Positions 7,122-15,733 are shown, numbered from the stretch's first letter. The stretch: 16,728 nt of DNA from JACRLW01 sp050181465 (GCA_050181465.1 JBFXDD010000065.1:1-16728); one strand, 5' to 3'. A program made the numbers and translations. Notes: a model not told the origin generated them from the letters alone.

Positions 7122-8021
7122 ATGCGGTCGGTGGTGTTTTCGGCGGTTCTCGCGGCGAGCTTGGTCGGTTGCTCGACGGCTCCATTGGCGGTCCCGAGCG
7201 ACCCCGCGCAGGCGCTCGAAGTCGCCGCGGGCGCCATCGACACCCAGCCGGAGGCCGCCGCCGCAGCCTTGGCCAAGCTCGATGAGGCCGCGTTCTCGCC
7301 CAGCGATCGCGAGCGACTCGGGTTCGAGCGGATCCGCGCGCGCGCAAGCGCCGGAGACCTCTACGGCGCCTGGCGCGCGCTCGGCCGCTTCGTGCGGGAA
7401 CACCCGCTCGGGATGTTCCAGCCGCGCGTGCAAACCTTGCACTTCGCGATCGCCCGAGCGTTGCTGGAACGCGACGCGAGCTACTTCATCTTCGGTTCGG
7501 ATCACGACGACGCGATCGTCGTTCTTCGCGACTTCGTCGAGCGCTACCCGACCGATCCGGAAGCTGCGCATGCGCTGTTCCTGCTCGGGGAGGATGCCTT
7601 CGCCGCGGAACGATTCGGCGAAGCGCGGCGGCGCTTCGAAGAAGTCATCGCGAGCCATCCCGACAGCGAGTGGGTCGCCGCCGCGCACCAGCGCCGTGTC
7701 ATGGCCCAGTTCGCCGAACTCGAAGGCCCCGAGTACGACTTGCCGGCGATGCAGCAGGCCAAGAACGAACTCGCCGATTTCCTGAGGATCCGGCCGCCGG
7801 AGCGGCCCGACTTCCGGCAGGAAGCCGAGACCGCGCTCGCGACCGTCGAGGACTGGATCCGCACGCGGTACCAGCAGAACGCGAACTTCTACCGAACGCT
7901 CGGCAACGAGCTCGGAGAGGCCTACTGGCTTCGCCGGCTCGTCGCGGAATTCCCCGACGACCCCGGCCTCGCGGCCGCGACGGAACGTCTCACCGCCCTC
8001 GATGCCGTCACCAGCCGATGA
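7122..8021 (+). CDS. BamD-like outer-membrane-assembly lipoprotein (TPR)
   Basis: A 299-aa predicted lipoprotein: from ATG 7122 the first 17 residues form a short signal peptide ending in the lipobox L14-V-G-C17. The rest is helical with tetratricopeptide-like units, for example DAIVVLRDFVERYPTDPEAAHALFLLG followed by AERFGEARRRFEEVIASHPDSEW, and later RTRYQQNANFYRTLGNELGEAYWLRRLVAEFP. That layout resembles BamD/YfiO, the essential accessory lipoprotein of the beta-barrel assembly machine, although the sequence is divergent and other TPR lipoproteins remain possible. The frame is open back to a GTG at 7047 overlapping the recO stop; 7122 is preferred because it gives a proper signal peptide. 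Its stop overlaps the LptE-like start (ATGA at 8018-8021), so the two are probably translationally coupled. Confidence 0.68.
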   Translation: MRSVVFSAVLAASLVGCSTAPLAVPSDPAQALEVAAGAIDTQPEAAAAALAKLDEAAFSPSDRERLGFERIRARASAGDLYGAWRALGRFVREHPLGMFQPRVQTLHFAIARALLERDASYFIFGSDHDDAIVVLRDFVERYPTDPEAAHALFLLGEDAFAAERFGEARRRFEEVIASHPDSEWVAAAHQRRVMAQFAELEGPEYDLPAMQQAKNELADFLRIRPPERPDFRQEAETALATVEDWIRTRYQQNANFYRTLGNELGEAYWLRRLVAEFPDDPGLAAATERLTALDAVTSR

Positions 8022-8521
8022 CGGCCGCTCGCATGCCACACGACAGCCTCCGCTGGTCGATCCTCGCAGCCCTGCTGACACTGGCCGGCTGCGGCTACAC
8101 CTTCGTTCAGGACGGTCGGGCTCGCCGCGCGGTGGCGGTCCACGTGGTCGACAACCGCAGCTTCCGCCAGCGGATCGAGATCCCGCTCACCCGTCGACTC
8201 CACGAGCAACTGCCGGTGCTCGGGCCGTACGTGCCCGCCGCACACGACGACGCCGAGGTCGACCTCTACGTCGAAATCGTCGACATCGAAGGTCAGACCT
8301 TGGCCGGCGCCGGCCGCACCCCGGTGCGCGAGGGCGCCCTCGACTTCGCGATCCGTGCTCGCCTGCAAGACCGCGAGAGCGGCCGCGAATTGCGCAACGT
8401 GCGCATCATCGATCGGGCAGAGTTCCGGGTTGCGGTCGGGGAAACCGAACAATCCGCCATCGAGGAGTCGGCATACGACATCGCCCGCAAGATCACGCTT
8501 GCGCTGGATCGGCCCGACTGA
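8018..8521 (+). CDS. LptE-like outer-membrane lipoprotein
   Basis: A 167-aa protein with a signal peptide and lipobox L22-A-G-C25 followed directly by GYTF. The next part, AVHVVDNRSFRQRIEIPLTRRLHEQL, matches the opening of LptE-family proteins ('CGY ... i.vp.f.N.tf....e..lt.al...'). LptE plugs the LptD barrel that inserts lipopolysaccharide into the outer leaflet. A role in LPS export is inferred from family resemblance only; no lptD is in the window, and other small lipoproteins with this fold exist. The start could be ATG 8018 (overlapping the previous stop) or ATG 8033, five codons later; both keep the signal peptide. It follows the BamD-like gene directly, so two outer-membrane biogenesis lipoproteins are encoded as a pair. 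Confidence 0.68.
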   Translation: MTAARMPHDSLRWSILAALLTLAGCGYTFVQDGRARRAVAVHVVDNRSFRQRIEIPLTRRLHEQLPVLGPYVPAAHDDAEVDLYVEIVDIEGQTLAGAGRTPVREGALDFAIRARLQDRESGRELRNVRIIDRAEFRVAVGETEQSAIEESAYDIARKITLALDRPD

Positions 8522-8533
8522 CGAAACAGCGAA

Positions 8534-8579
8534 GGAAGACCGCCCTTCCGCGCCACGGCTACTCGGCATAATCGCCGAG
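8534..8579 (+). promoter_or_regulatory. Two small hairpins in the lptE-ftsH gap
   Basis: The 96-bp gap before ftsH holds two inverted repeats: 8534-8538 with 8545-8549, and 8562-8567 (CTCGGC) with 8574-8579 (GCCGAG). The second has an A/T loop reading ATAATC, which also resembles a -10 box (CATAAT at 8567-8572), but no good -35 box lies 16-18 nt upstream. This gap may separate two transcription units, as weak terminators or as the ftsH promoter. Confidence 0.3.
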
Positions 8580-8617
8580 CCGACCGGACCCGGCAGCGCC
8601 GGCAACCACGACGAACC

Positions 8618-10909
8618 ATGACCGAACGTCCTAGCGCCCCACGCCCGCGACCCGACGACAAGGGTGACCGCTCGCAAGCGAAGAAGCCCCGCGGCCTCGG
8701 CGGCGTGATCTTCATCATGGCTCTGCTCCTCGCCATGTTCGTGATGGTGTCGCAGGCGGGGATGCAGAGCGAAGCGTCGATCTACGACTTCTATCGGGGC
8801 CTCTTCAACGGTCGCATCGAGGGCTCGACCTGGGAAGACGGCCGCGTGATCGCGCAGGTGCGCAACGAACAGGGCGAACTGCAGAAGATCGAAGTTGCCT
8901 ATGACCGCGCTCTCGACGCCGACGCCCCACTGATCCAACGCCTGCTGCCGTTCGGCGGCCGACTCGACGCACGCACTTACCGCGGCAGGCTCGATCGGCT
9001 CCAAGGGGAACTCGATCGCAACGAGATCGCGGCGAAGCTCGCGGTGTTCGTCGCAGAGACTCCTGCGCCCGGGACCGCACCCGCTGCCGAGGATCCGCTC
9101 GCCGGCTACGCGGTCCTCGTGCTCGATCGCGGCGACGGCGAGCGTCTCCATCGCGTGGACGCACGCGGCGAGGATGGCGCGAACCTGCTGACCTTGCGGC
9201 GCGCACTGGAAGCCCGCAACGTGCAGATCGTCGATCGATCGCTGTCGCGCAACCCGGCGACGCTGCGGATCGAGCGCCCGAACACCGCGCTCTACTACGT
9301 GCTCGGGACCATCGGACCATGGATCCTGGTGATGTTCATCGCCTGGTTCCTGTTCTTCCGACAGATGCGCTCGCCGGGCGGTTCAGGCGGTGTCTTGTCC
9401 TTCGGACGCAGTCGTGCCGCGCTGTACACGAAAGAGAATCGCACCAACGTCACCTTCGAGGATGTCGCCGGCATCGACGAGGCGAAGGAGGAATTGCGCG
9501 AGATCATCGAGTTCCTGAAGAACCCGCAGAAGTTCGCGAAACTCGGCGGCAGCATCCCGCGCGGCGTGCTGCTCGTGGGTTCACCGGGCACCGGCAAGAC
9601 TCTGCTGGCAAAGGCCATCGCCGGCGAAGCCGAGGTCCCCTTCTTCTCCATCTCGGGCTCGGACTTCGTGGAGATGTTCGTGGGTGTCGGCGCGAGCCGC
9701 GTGCGCGATCTGTTCCGCCAAGCGCGCGAGAACAGCCCATGCATCGTGTTCCTGGACGAGATCGACGCGGTCGGTCGCAAGCGCGGCACGGGGATGGGCG
9801 GCGGCCACGACGAACGCGAGCAGACGCTGAACGCGATCCTCGTCGAGATGGACGGCTTCGACAGCGACAAGGGGACGATTCTCATCGCCGCAACGAATCG
9901 TCCGGACGTGCTCGACCCGGCGTTGCTGCGTCCGGGTCGCTTCGATCGCCAAGTCACGATCGACATGCCCGACGTGAAGGGTCGCGAGAAGATCCTTCGC
10001 GTGCACGCGCGCAAGATCAAGCTGCGCGCCGGTGTCGACCTGTCCGCGGTCGCTCGCGCGACCCCGGGCTTCTCCGGCGCCGAACTCGCCGCGCTCGTCA
10101 ACGAAGCCGCGATCCTCGCCGCCATGCGCTCGAAGGAAGCCGTCGAGTTCGGCGATCTCGAGGAAGCACGCGATCGCGTGCGATTCGGCCGTGAGAAGCG
10201 GTCGCGCATGCGCGATCAGGAAGACCTCCGCGTGACTGCCTACCACGAGGCCGGCCACGCGATCGTGTCGACGCTCCTGCCGCAGCTCGACCCCATCCAC
10301 AAGGTGACCATCGTGTCGCGCGGGCTCGCACTCGGCCTGACGACGTCGTTGCCCGAACGCGACGACTACCATCACCGTCGTACCAAGCTCCTCGGCATGA
10401 TCGCGATGTGCTACGGCGGCCGGGTCGCCGAAGAAATCGTGTTCAAGGAGGTCTCCGCCGGCGCTCAGAACGACATCGAGCAGGCAACCAACCTCGCGCG
10501 CCTCATGGTCTGCGAACTGGGCATGAGCGAAGTCGCCGGCCCGATCAGCTACACGATGCCGCGCGGTTCGGACTTCCTCGGTCGCGACTTCGCCATCGGA
10601 CACGACGTCAGTCAGGAGACGCTCGCGACGATCAACAAGGAGGTCCGTCGCATCTGCGAGGATCAATACGCACGCGCTCGCCAGTTGCTCGTCGAGCACC
10701 GAGCACAGCTCGACGCGGTCGCCGCCGGTCTCTTGCGCTACGAGACACTGACCGGCGAAGAGGTGGCTGCGGTCCTCCGCGGCGACGACCTGGACAGCTT
10801 CCGCGCCGCGCGCCAGCGCAACGAGTTGCCCGCGCATCGGCCCACCGGCAGCGAGCGCAGCGAGCCCGGAGTCGACCTGCTCGGTTCGGAGGGCTTGGCT
10901 CACCCGTGA
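8618..10909 (+). CDS. ftsH: ATP-dependent zinc metalloprotease FtsH
   Basis: A membrane-anchored AAA+ protease that extracts and degrades membrane and regulatory proteins. The 763 residues read as: a cytoplasmic, basic N-terminus; TM1 at about 28-47; a long extracytoplasmic part to about 225; TM2 at about 226-248; then the AAA domain with Walker A GSPGTGKT (321-328), Walker B with DEID (380-383), and a second region of homology ATNRPDVLDPALLRPGRFDR. The peptidase domain has HEAGH (543-547) and the third zinc ligand D619 in GAQNDIEQAT. All catalytic residues are present. It is longer than E. coli FtsH (about 644 aa), mainly because the segment between the two TMs is about 180 residues. No SD sequence precedes ATG 8618. 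The stop overlaps the GTG of folP (GTGA at 10906-10909). Confidence 0.97.
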   Translation: MTERPSAPRPRPDDKGDRSQAKKPRGLGGVIFIMALLLAMFVMVSQAGMQSEASIYDFYRGLFNGRIEGSTWEDGRVIAQVRNEQGELQKIEVAYDRALDADAPLIQRLLPFGGRLDARTYRGRLDRLQGELDRNEIAAKLAVFVAETPAPGTAPAAEDPLAGYAVLVLDRGDGERLHRVDARGEDGANLLTLRRALEARNVQIVDRSLSRNPATLRIERPNTALYYVLGTIGPWILVMFIAWFLFFRQMRSPGGSGGVLSFGRSRAALYTKENRTNVTFEDVAGIDEAKEELREIIEFLKNPQKFAKLGGSIPRGVLLVGSPGTGKTLLAKAIAGEAEVPFFSISGSDFVEMFVGVGASRVRDLFRQARENSPCIVFLDEIDAVGRKRGTGMGGGHDEREQTLNAILVEMDGFDSDKGTILIAATNRPDVLDPALLRPGRFDRQVTIDMPDVKGREKILRVHARKIKLRAGVDLSAVARATPGFSGAELAALVNEAAILAAMRSKEAVEFGDLEEARDRVRFGREKRSRMRDQEDLRVTAYHEAGHAIVSTLLPQLDPIHKVTIVSRGLALGLTTSLPERDDYHHRRTKLLGMIAMCYGGRVAEEIVFKEVSAGAQNDIEQATNLARLMVCELGMSEVAGPISYTMPRGSDFLGRDFAIGHDVSQETLATINKEVRRICEDQYARARQLLVEHRAQLDAVAAGLLRYETLTGEEVAAVLRGDDLDSFRAARQRNELPAHRPTGSERSEPGVDLLGSEGLAHP

Positions 10910-11778
10910 GCGCGCACGTGCCCCCCATCGTCGAACGCGACCGAACCGCGCGCACGCGGGTCGGCAAGACCGCGTTGATGGGGATCGTGAACGTGACGCC
11001 GGACTCGTTCTCGGACGGCGGCCGATGGCTCGAGCCCGAAGCTGCGATCGCCCGAGGGATCGCCTTGGTCGAAGCCGGCGCAGATGTGTTGGACGTCGGC
11101 GGCGAGAGCACGCGGCCGGGCTACGTTCCGGTGCCGCCGGCGGATCAGATCGCGCGCGTGGTGCCGGTCATCGAAGGGCTGCGGGCACACGTGAGCGTAC
11201 CGATCTCGATCGACACCACGCACGCGAGCGTCGCGCGCGCCGCACTCGACGCCGGTGCGGATTGGATCAACGACACCACGGCACTCCACGACGACGAGGC
11301 GATGGCCGACCTCGCCGCGGAGCGCGATGCACAGCTCGTGCTGATGCACCGCTTCGAGCCGGCGCGCACCGCGGCTTCACTGCCGGCCGCTCGCGAGTTG
11401 GTGCGGACGATCGCGAGGACCCTCGCGTCGCGGGTCGACCTGGCCGTCGCCCACGGCGTCACCCGAGCGCGCTGCATCCTCGATCCCGGGATCGGCTTCG
11501 GCACGACGCCGATCGATGCAGTCGCCCTGCACGTATTCGTGGACGAACTCGCCGCGCTCGGGCTTCCGCTCTTGTTCGGACCCTCGCGAAAGTCCTTCCT
11601 CGGTGCGGTCGCCGGCTGTCCGCCGGGCGAGCGCGAGTTCGCCACCGCCGCCAGCGTGACGCTGCTTGCGAGTGCGGGAGTCGACTACGTCCGCGTGCAC
11701 GACGTCCACGCGATGCGCGGCCCGGCCGCGCTCGGTGACGCGGTGCGCGAACTGCGGGCTCGGGAGGGCGACTCGTGA
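10906..11778 (+). CDS. folP: Dihydropteroate synthase
   Basis: Condenses 6-hydroxymethyl-7,8-dihydropterin diphosphate with p-aminobenzoate to give dihydropteroate in folate synthesis. The 290-aa TIM barrel shows the expected blocks: NVTPDSFSDGG (29-39), DVGGESTRPG, SIDTT, INDTTAL, DPGIGFG (193-199), GPSRKSF (225-231) and VRVHDV at the end. These include the loop residues that hold the pterin and the diphosphate. The loop after LMH (RFEPARTAASL) is unlike the usual MKG.P type, a modest divergence. The start is GTG 10906 overlapping the ftsH TGA, with GGAGGG at 10888-10893, 12 nt upstream. The gene order ftsH-folP is shared with E. coli. Its own stop overlaps the cdaA GTG. Confidence 0.95.
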   Translation: MSAHVPPIVERDRTARTRVGKTALMGIVNVTPDSFSDGGRWLEPEAAIARGIALVEAGADVLDVGGESTRPGYVPVPPADQIARVVPVIEGLRAHVSVPISIDTTHASVARAALDAGADWINDTTALHDDEAMADLAAERDAQLVLMHRFEPARTAASLPAARELVRTIARTLASRVDLAVAHGVTRARCILDPGIGFGTTPIDAVALHVFVDELAALGLPLLFGPSRKSFLGAVAGCPPGEREFATAASVTLLASAGVDYVRVHDVHAMRGPAALGDAVRELRAREGDS

Positions 11779-12578
11779 ACGCCGAGACCGTCAAGATGAT
11801 GATCGAGATCGCGGTCTTCGCGATCGGCATCTATGCAGCACTGCGATTCTTGCGCACGACCCGCGGTGCAGGAGTCATCCGCGGGCTGGCGATCGTGCTG
11901 CTCGCGTTGATCGTGTCGTTCACGATCCTGATCAACCTGCTCAATCTCGAGCGGCTCAACATCATCTTCCAGAGTTTGCGCGACATCGCGGTCCTGGGAC
12001 TCATCGTGGTGTTCCAGCCGGAGATCCGCCGCGCGATCGTGCATCTCGGCGATTCCCCGATCTTTGCAAGACTGCTGCGGACCGAGGTGCGCAAGATCCA
12101 TCGACTGCTGCGATCCGTCGCGCGTCTGAGCAAGGAGCGGATCGGTGCGCTGATCGCGATCGAGCGCGACGGTTCGTTGGCCGAGTACTCCGACACCGGC
12201 ATCCACATCGACGCCGAGCTCAATTCCTTCCTCATCGAGTCGATCTTCTTCCCAGGCACCGCGCTGCACGACGGCGCGATGATCATCCGCGGCGAGCGCA
12301 TCGTCGCGGCCTCGTGCCTGCTTCCGCTGAGTCAGAGTCAGGAACTCGACAAGCGCCTCGGCACACGACATCGAGCGGCACTCGGCCTGTCGGAGGAGAC
12401 CGACGCACTGGCAGTCGTCGTCTCGGAGGAGACCGGCAAGATCTCGGTCGCACTCGGCGGTCGCCTGCGCTACGGACTCACCCTCGAGGAACTCGAAGCG
12501 GAGCTGGAGACCGGTCTCGGCATTCAGAAGGATCGCTCGCGTTCGCGAAAGAAGGAGGCCAATGTCGCGCAAGCCTGA
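11775..12578 (+). CDS. cdaA: Diadenylate cyclase, CdaA type
   Basis: Makes cyclic di-AMP from two ATP at the inner face of the membrane. The 267-aa protein has about three N-terminal membrane helices (roughly 9-27, 33-56, 68-82) followed by a DAC domain. The signature residues are present: D166-G167-A168 in LHDGAMII, and G196-T-R-H-R200. The C-terminal tail (from about 245) is charged and rich in Arg/Lys. The start is GTG 11775, overlapping the folP stop, with GGAGGG at 11763-11768 and 6-nt spacing. The next gene, a YbbR-domain protein, begins 17 bp before this one ends; CdaR proteins of that type bind and regulate CdaA. GlmM, next again, also binds CdaA in Firmicutes, so a regulatory trio is encoded together. 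Confidence 0.95.
   Translation: MNAETVKMMIEIAVFAIGIYAALRFLRTTRGAGVIRGLAIVLLALIVSFTILINLLNLERLNIIFQSLRDIAVLGLIVVFQPEIRRAIVHLGDSPIFARLLRTEVRKIHRLLRSVARLSKERIGALIAIERDGSLAEYSDTGIHIDAELNSFLIESIFFPGTALHDGAMIIRGERIVAASCLLPLSQSQELDKRLGTRHRAALGLSEETDALAVVVSEETGKISVALGGRLRYGLTLEELEAELETGLGIQKDRSRSRKKEANVAQA
12552..12558 (+). promoter_or_regulatory. Shine-Dalgarno AAGGAGG inside the cdaA end, for cdaR
   Basis: The strongest ribosome binding site in the window lies within the last codons of cdaA, 3 nt before ATG 12562. It fixes the cdaR start and shows that cdaR can initiate on its own despite the 17-bp overlap. The spacing is shorter than usual. Confidence 0.7.
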
Positions 12579-13662
12579 CCGTGCCGAGCGCGGCGGAGTC
12601 CTCGGCCTCCTGTTCGGCGACTTCTGGCGCAAGCTCTTCGCGCTCGCACTCGCGACCGGCCTCTGGCTGTATCTCGACTCGCAGGTCTCCTTGCCCGGTA
12701 GCCTGGAGGTCGAGCTGACGCCGGTCTCGTTGGACACCGACCCCAGCGCCGCGCGCAGCCACGAGATCTCGCTGCGCCTCGATCTCATGCGCTACTCGGT
12801 GTTGGGGTTCCACGACGCGGATGCACCGACCGAGATCGTGGATGGGGTGACGATCGCCGTGCGCGGTCCGCGCCGACTGGTCACCGAGTTGCTCGAGGCG
12901 CCTCGATTCAGTGTCCCGGTCGAGCCGGTCGAACGCGATGGTCAGCCGGCCTTCGAGTTCGCGCTCGCCGACATCCGCGCCAGCGAAGCACGCTACGAGG
13001 GCTTGCTCCGCTCGATGACGCCGTCCCGTGTGCGCATCGAACTCGCCCGCAACACCACCGCGAGTATCGCGCTCCAGCGCAGCCGCATCCGCGTGATCGC
13101 GCCGCCGAACGAACCCGGCCTCGCCGAGCGAATCGTGTGGGACGACCTGAAGGTGACCCCGAGCGTCGTCACGATTCGTGGACCGGAGAACACGATCCGC
13201 GCCATCCAGACTTCGGAGCGAGCACTGTTCGAGTTCCGCCCGAATGCGACGACCCCCGACCAACGCAGCGTCAGCGCACCGCTCCAACTCGCGTCGGAGT
13301 TCTCGCAGGTGACCGTGAGTCCCGGCACTGTGGCGATGGACGTCCCGCTACGCACCGCTGGCCGGGTAACCAAGCTGAACGCCGTGCCGATCGTCCTCGC
13401 CGGGGAACACGCCAGTCGCTTCGAACTCGCGGAGACGACCCTCGACCTGGAGATCCTCGCCTACGGCCAGCTCGAGACCGAACTCGCCCTGCACCTCGTC
13501 GACGACCAACTGCGCGCGTGGATCGCGGCCAACTGCCTCGTGATCGCCTTCCCACCCGCCGACGGCGGCCAACCCAAAGCGGCCTTGCACATCGCCGGGC
13601 ACACCGACGACGAACATCGAGTGTCGTTCTGGCCGTCCATCAAGTACCGATCGAAGACATGA
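12562..13662 (+). CDS. cdaR: YbbR-domain protein, CdaR-like regulator of CdaA
   Basis: A 366-aa protein with one N-terminal membrane segment (about 21-39, WRKLFALALATGLWLYLDSQ) and a beta-rich extracytoplasmic part made of several YbbR-type repeats. Repeat-like elements include VDGVTIAVRGPRRLV, VTPSVVTIRGPENTI (the 'P..v.v.Gp...i' motif) and AVPIVLAGEH. Repeat borders cannot be drawn reliably by eye. In Firmicutes CdaR sits in the membrane beside CdaA and modulates c-di-AMP output; the same role is inferred here from position and domain type. Sequence conservation in this family is low, but the context cdaA-cdaR-glmM is diagnostic. Its stop overlaps the glmM start (ATGA at 13659-13662). Confidence 0.85.
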   Translation: MSRKPDRAERGGVLGLLFGDFWRKLFALALATGLWLYLDSQVSLPGSLEVELTPVSLDTDPSAARSHEISLRLDLMRYSVLGFHDADAPTEIVDGVTIAVRGPRRLVTELLEAPRFSVPVEPVERDGQPAFEFALADIRASEARYEGLLRSMTPSRVRIELARNTTASIALQRSRIRVIAPPNEPGLAERIVWDDLKVTPSVVTIRGPENTIRAIQTSERALFEFRPNATTPDQRSVSAPLQLASEFSQVTVSPGTVAMDVPLRTAGRVTKLNAVPIVLAGEHASRFELAETTLDLEILAYGQLETELALHLVDDQLRAWIAANCLVIAFPPADGGQPKAALHIAGHTDDEHRVSFWPSIKYRSKT

Positions 13663-15041
13663 AGAAGGAACGCGCCGAGTCGTTCGAGCCGCCACGTTTC
13701 GGGACCGACGGACTTCGCGGGCGCGCCGGTGAGCCGCCGCTCGATCCGGAAACCCTGCGTCGCGTCGGTGCTGCGCTCGGAATCCATCTCCAGCGCCGCG
13801 GTCCCGAACAGAAGCGCGTGGTGATCGGCAACGACGGTCGCGACTCCGCGCCCTGGATCCTCGATGCGCTGGCACAGGGTCTGGCCGCAACCGAGGTCGC
13901 GACGATCGACATCGATCTCTGCACGACCCCCGCGCTCGCGTTCCTCGCCCGAACCGAACCGTTCGCGGCCGGTGTGATGATCTCCGCCTCACACAACCCG
14001 GCGGAGGACAACGGGATCAAGATCTTCGATGGAGAGGGCCGCAAGCTCAGCGACGAGGCCGAGCGCGAGATCGAGCAGTTGACGGTCTCGACCGCGTTCT
14101 CGCCGATGGGCGAAGTGCGCACGAAGAGCAAGACCGAACTGCTCGGCAGGTACGTCGACTGGCTCGGCAACTACTTCGCCGGTCTGGATCTCTCTGGTGC
14201 GACGGTGGTGATCGATGCCGCCAACGGCGGTGGCGCGGCCCTGGCACCCACCGTGTTGCGCGCCTTCGGTGCCGACGTCGTGGAGGTCGCTTGCGAGCCC
14301 GACGGCACCAACATCAACCAGAATTGCGGGGCGCTCGCACCGGCCAACCTGGTGCCGACGGTGCTCGCATCCGGCGCCGTGCTTGGGATCTGCCTGGACG
14401 GTGACGGCGATCGCTGCATCTTCGTGGACGATCGCGGCCAGATCGCCGACGGCGATGCGATCCTCGCCACCTTGGCGCCACGCATGCTCCAGCGAGGCCG
14501 GCTGCCGAAGGCGACCGCGGTTGCGACGGTGATGAGCAATCTCGGGCTGCACCACGCCCTCGCGCAGGCAGGAATCCAAGTCGCGACCACGCCGGTCGGC
14601 GATCGGCACCTCGCCGCGCGGATGCGAAGCGATGGGCTCACTTTGGGTGCGGAACAATCCGGCCACGTCTTGATCGACATCGGCGACGGGGTCTTGGTCG
14701 GTGATGGCCTGTTCACGGCCTTGCACGTATTGGCCATCGACGGCGTCCGCGAGCACGGGACCGCCCGACTCTTCGCGAGCTTCGAGCGATTCCCGCAGAA
14801 GTTGGTCAACGTCCGCGTCGGGCAGAAGCCGCCGCTGGCGGAAATCCCCGCGATCGTCGCTGCGATCGCCGATGCCGAACGACGACTCGGCACACAAGGG
14901 CGAGTGCTCCTTCGCTACTCGGGCACCGAGAACCTCTGTCGCGTCATGGTCGAGGCACGTGATCGTGAACTCATGGAAGCGATCACCGCCGAACTCGTGC
15001 AGGTCGTGACCTGCGAGCTGAACGGCGAAACCCACCCATGA
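13659..15041 (+). CDS. glmM: Phosphoglucosamine mutase
   Basis: Interconverts glucosamine-6-phosphate and glucosamine-1-phosphate on the way to UDP-GlcNAc, needed for peptidoglycan and lipid A. The 460-aa phosphohexomutase shows RFGTDGLRG at about 13-21, the phosphoserine loop SASHNP with S111, the Mg-binding loop DGDGDR (247-252), the sugar-binding GAEQSGH motif, and the phosphate loop RYSGTEN (419-425). The full-length four-domain layout is intact. Most family members have P where this one has N425. It starts at ATG 13659, overlapping the cdaR stop, and ends by overlapping the tsaB ATG (15038-15041). In Firmicutes GlmM binds and inhibits CdaA, so cotranscription may link cell-wall supply with c-di-AMP. 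Confidence 0.96.
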   Translation: MKKERAESFEPPRFGTDGLRGRAGEPPLDPETLRRVGAALGIHLQRRGPEQKRVVIGNDGRDSAPWILDALAQGLAATEVATIDIDLCTTPALAFLARTEPFAAGVMISASHNPAEDNGIKIFDGEGRKLSDEAEREIEQLTVSTAFSPMGEVRTKSKTELLGRYVDWLGNYFAGLDLSGATVVIDAANGGGAALAPTVLRAFGADVVEVACEPDGTNINQNCGALAPANLVPTVLASGAVLGICLDGDGDRCIFVDDRGQIADGDAILATLAPRMLQRGRLPKATAVATVMSNLGLHHALAQAGIQVATTPVGDRHLAARMRSDGLTLGAEQSGHVLIDIGDGVLVGDGLFTALHVLAIDGVREHGTARLFASFERFPQKLVNVRVGQKPPLAEIPAIVAAIADAERRLGTQGRVLLRYSGTENLCRVMVEARDRELMEAITAELVQVVTCELNGETHP

Positions 15042-15733
15042 GCACGGCGCCGAGTGTCGAGGTCGCGGTGATCGCGAGTCGCCGAGAAGTCGCCGTGGCG
15101 GTGCGGTGCCGCGACCAGTTCGTCGTGCCGGTCGCCGGGAACGGCGCGTCGCCGAGCGATGTTGCGAGTCTCGTCGCGACGGCCGTGGCGGAGTGCGGTG
15201 CGACTCCGAGTTCGATTCGTCGCATCGTGCTCGATCGCGGACCCGGTTCGTATACCGGACTGCGCTCCGCGCTCGCCTTCGCTCGCACCCTTGCGGCCTT
15301 CCACCCGATCGAACTGGGCACGATCACGAGCATGGAGTGGATCGCGCTCGAGGGATGGCGGGCGCATGGGGAGCGTCGACAGTCGGGGACGATCCTCGTC
15401 GCACTCGACGCAAGGCGCGGTCACCATCACCTCGCCACCTTGCACTGTTCGCCGGACGCCGTTTCGCTGCGATCGGCACCGACCGCGGTCGCCGCAGCGG
15501 CCACCGAGAACGCGATCGCGGGCTGCGAGCTGGTCATCGCCGAATCGAACCTTCACGCGACGCTGGCGGCGAGTTGCGCGAAGGCCGGCGCGCGGCTGGT
15601 GGAGTTGCCGCCGGTCGACGCACGCAGCCTCTTCGACCCGTCACTCGCGGTCAGCTTCGACGGCGATCTGGCCCTCGAGCCGCTCTACCTGCTGCCGAGC
15701 TACGCCGAAGCGATCGCGCCTGCCGCGGACTGA
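15038..15733 (+). CDS. tsaB: tRNA t6A biosynthesis protein TsaB
   Basis: TsaB is the ASKHA-fold partner of TsaD in the complex (with TsaE) that transfers threonylcarbamoyl to A37 of ANN-reading tRNAs. The 231-aa length is typical. The clearest signature is GPGSYTGLR at 68-76, followed by a helix with AFARTLA; the C-terminus has LEPLYLLPSY, matching the usual 'P.YlR' ending except that L replaces R. The N-terminus lacks a clear 'ILaIDTS' motif (it reads VEVAVIASRREVAVAV), so the family's first motif is degenerate. tsaD and tsaE are not in the window. It is the last gene of the plus-strand run, joined to glmM by an ATGA overlap. Confidence 0.87.
   Translation: MSTAPSVEVAVIASRREVAVAVRCRDQFVVPVAGNGASPSDVASLVATAVAECGATPSSIRRIVLDRGPGSYTGLRSALAFARTLAAFHPIELGTITSMEWIALEGWRAHGERRQSGTILVALDARRGHHHLATLHCSPDAVSLRSAPTAVAAAATENAIAGCELVIAESNLHATLAASCAKAGARLVELPPVDARSLFDPSLAVSFDGDLALEPLYLLPSYAEAIAPAAD

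Noticed and set aside
6522..8081. 519-codon open frame on the minus strand across recO and the BamD-like gene
   Set aside because: It crosses two plausible plus-strand genes and their boundary, with no recognisable domain.
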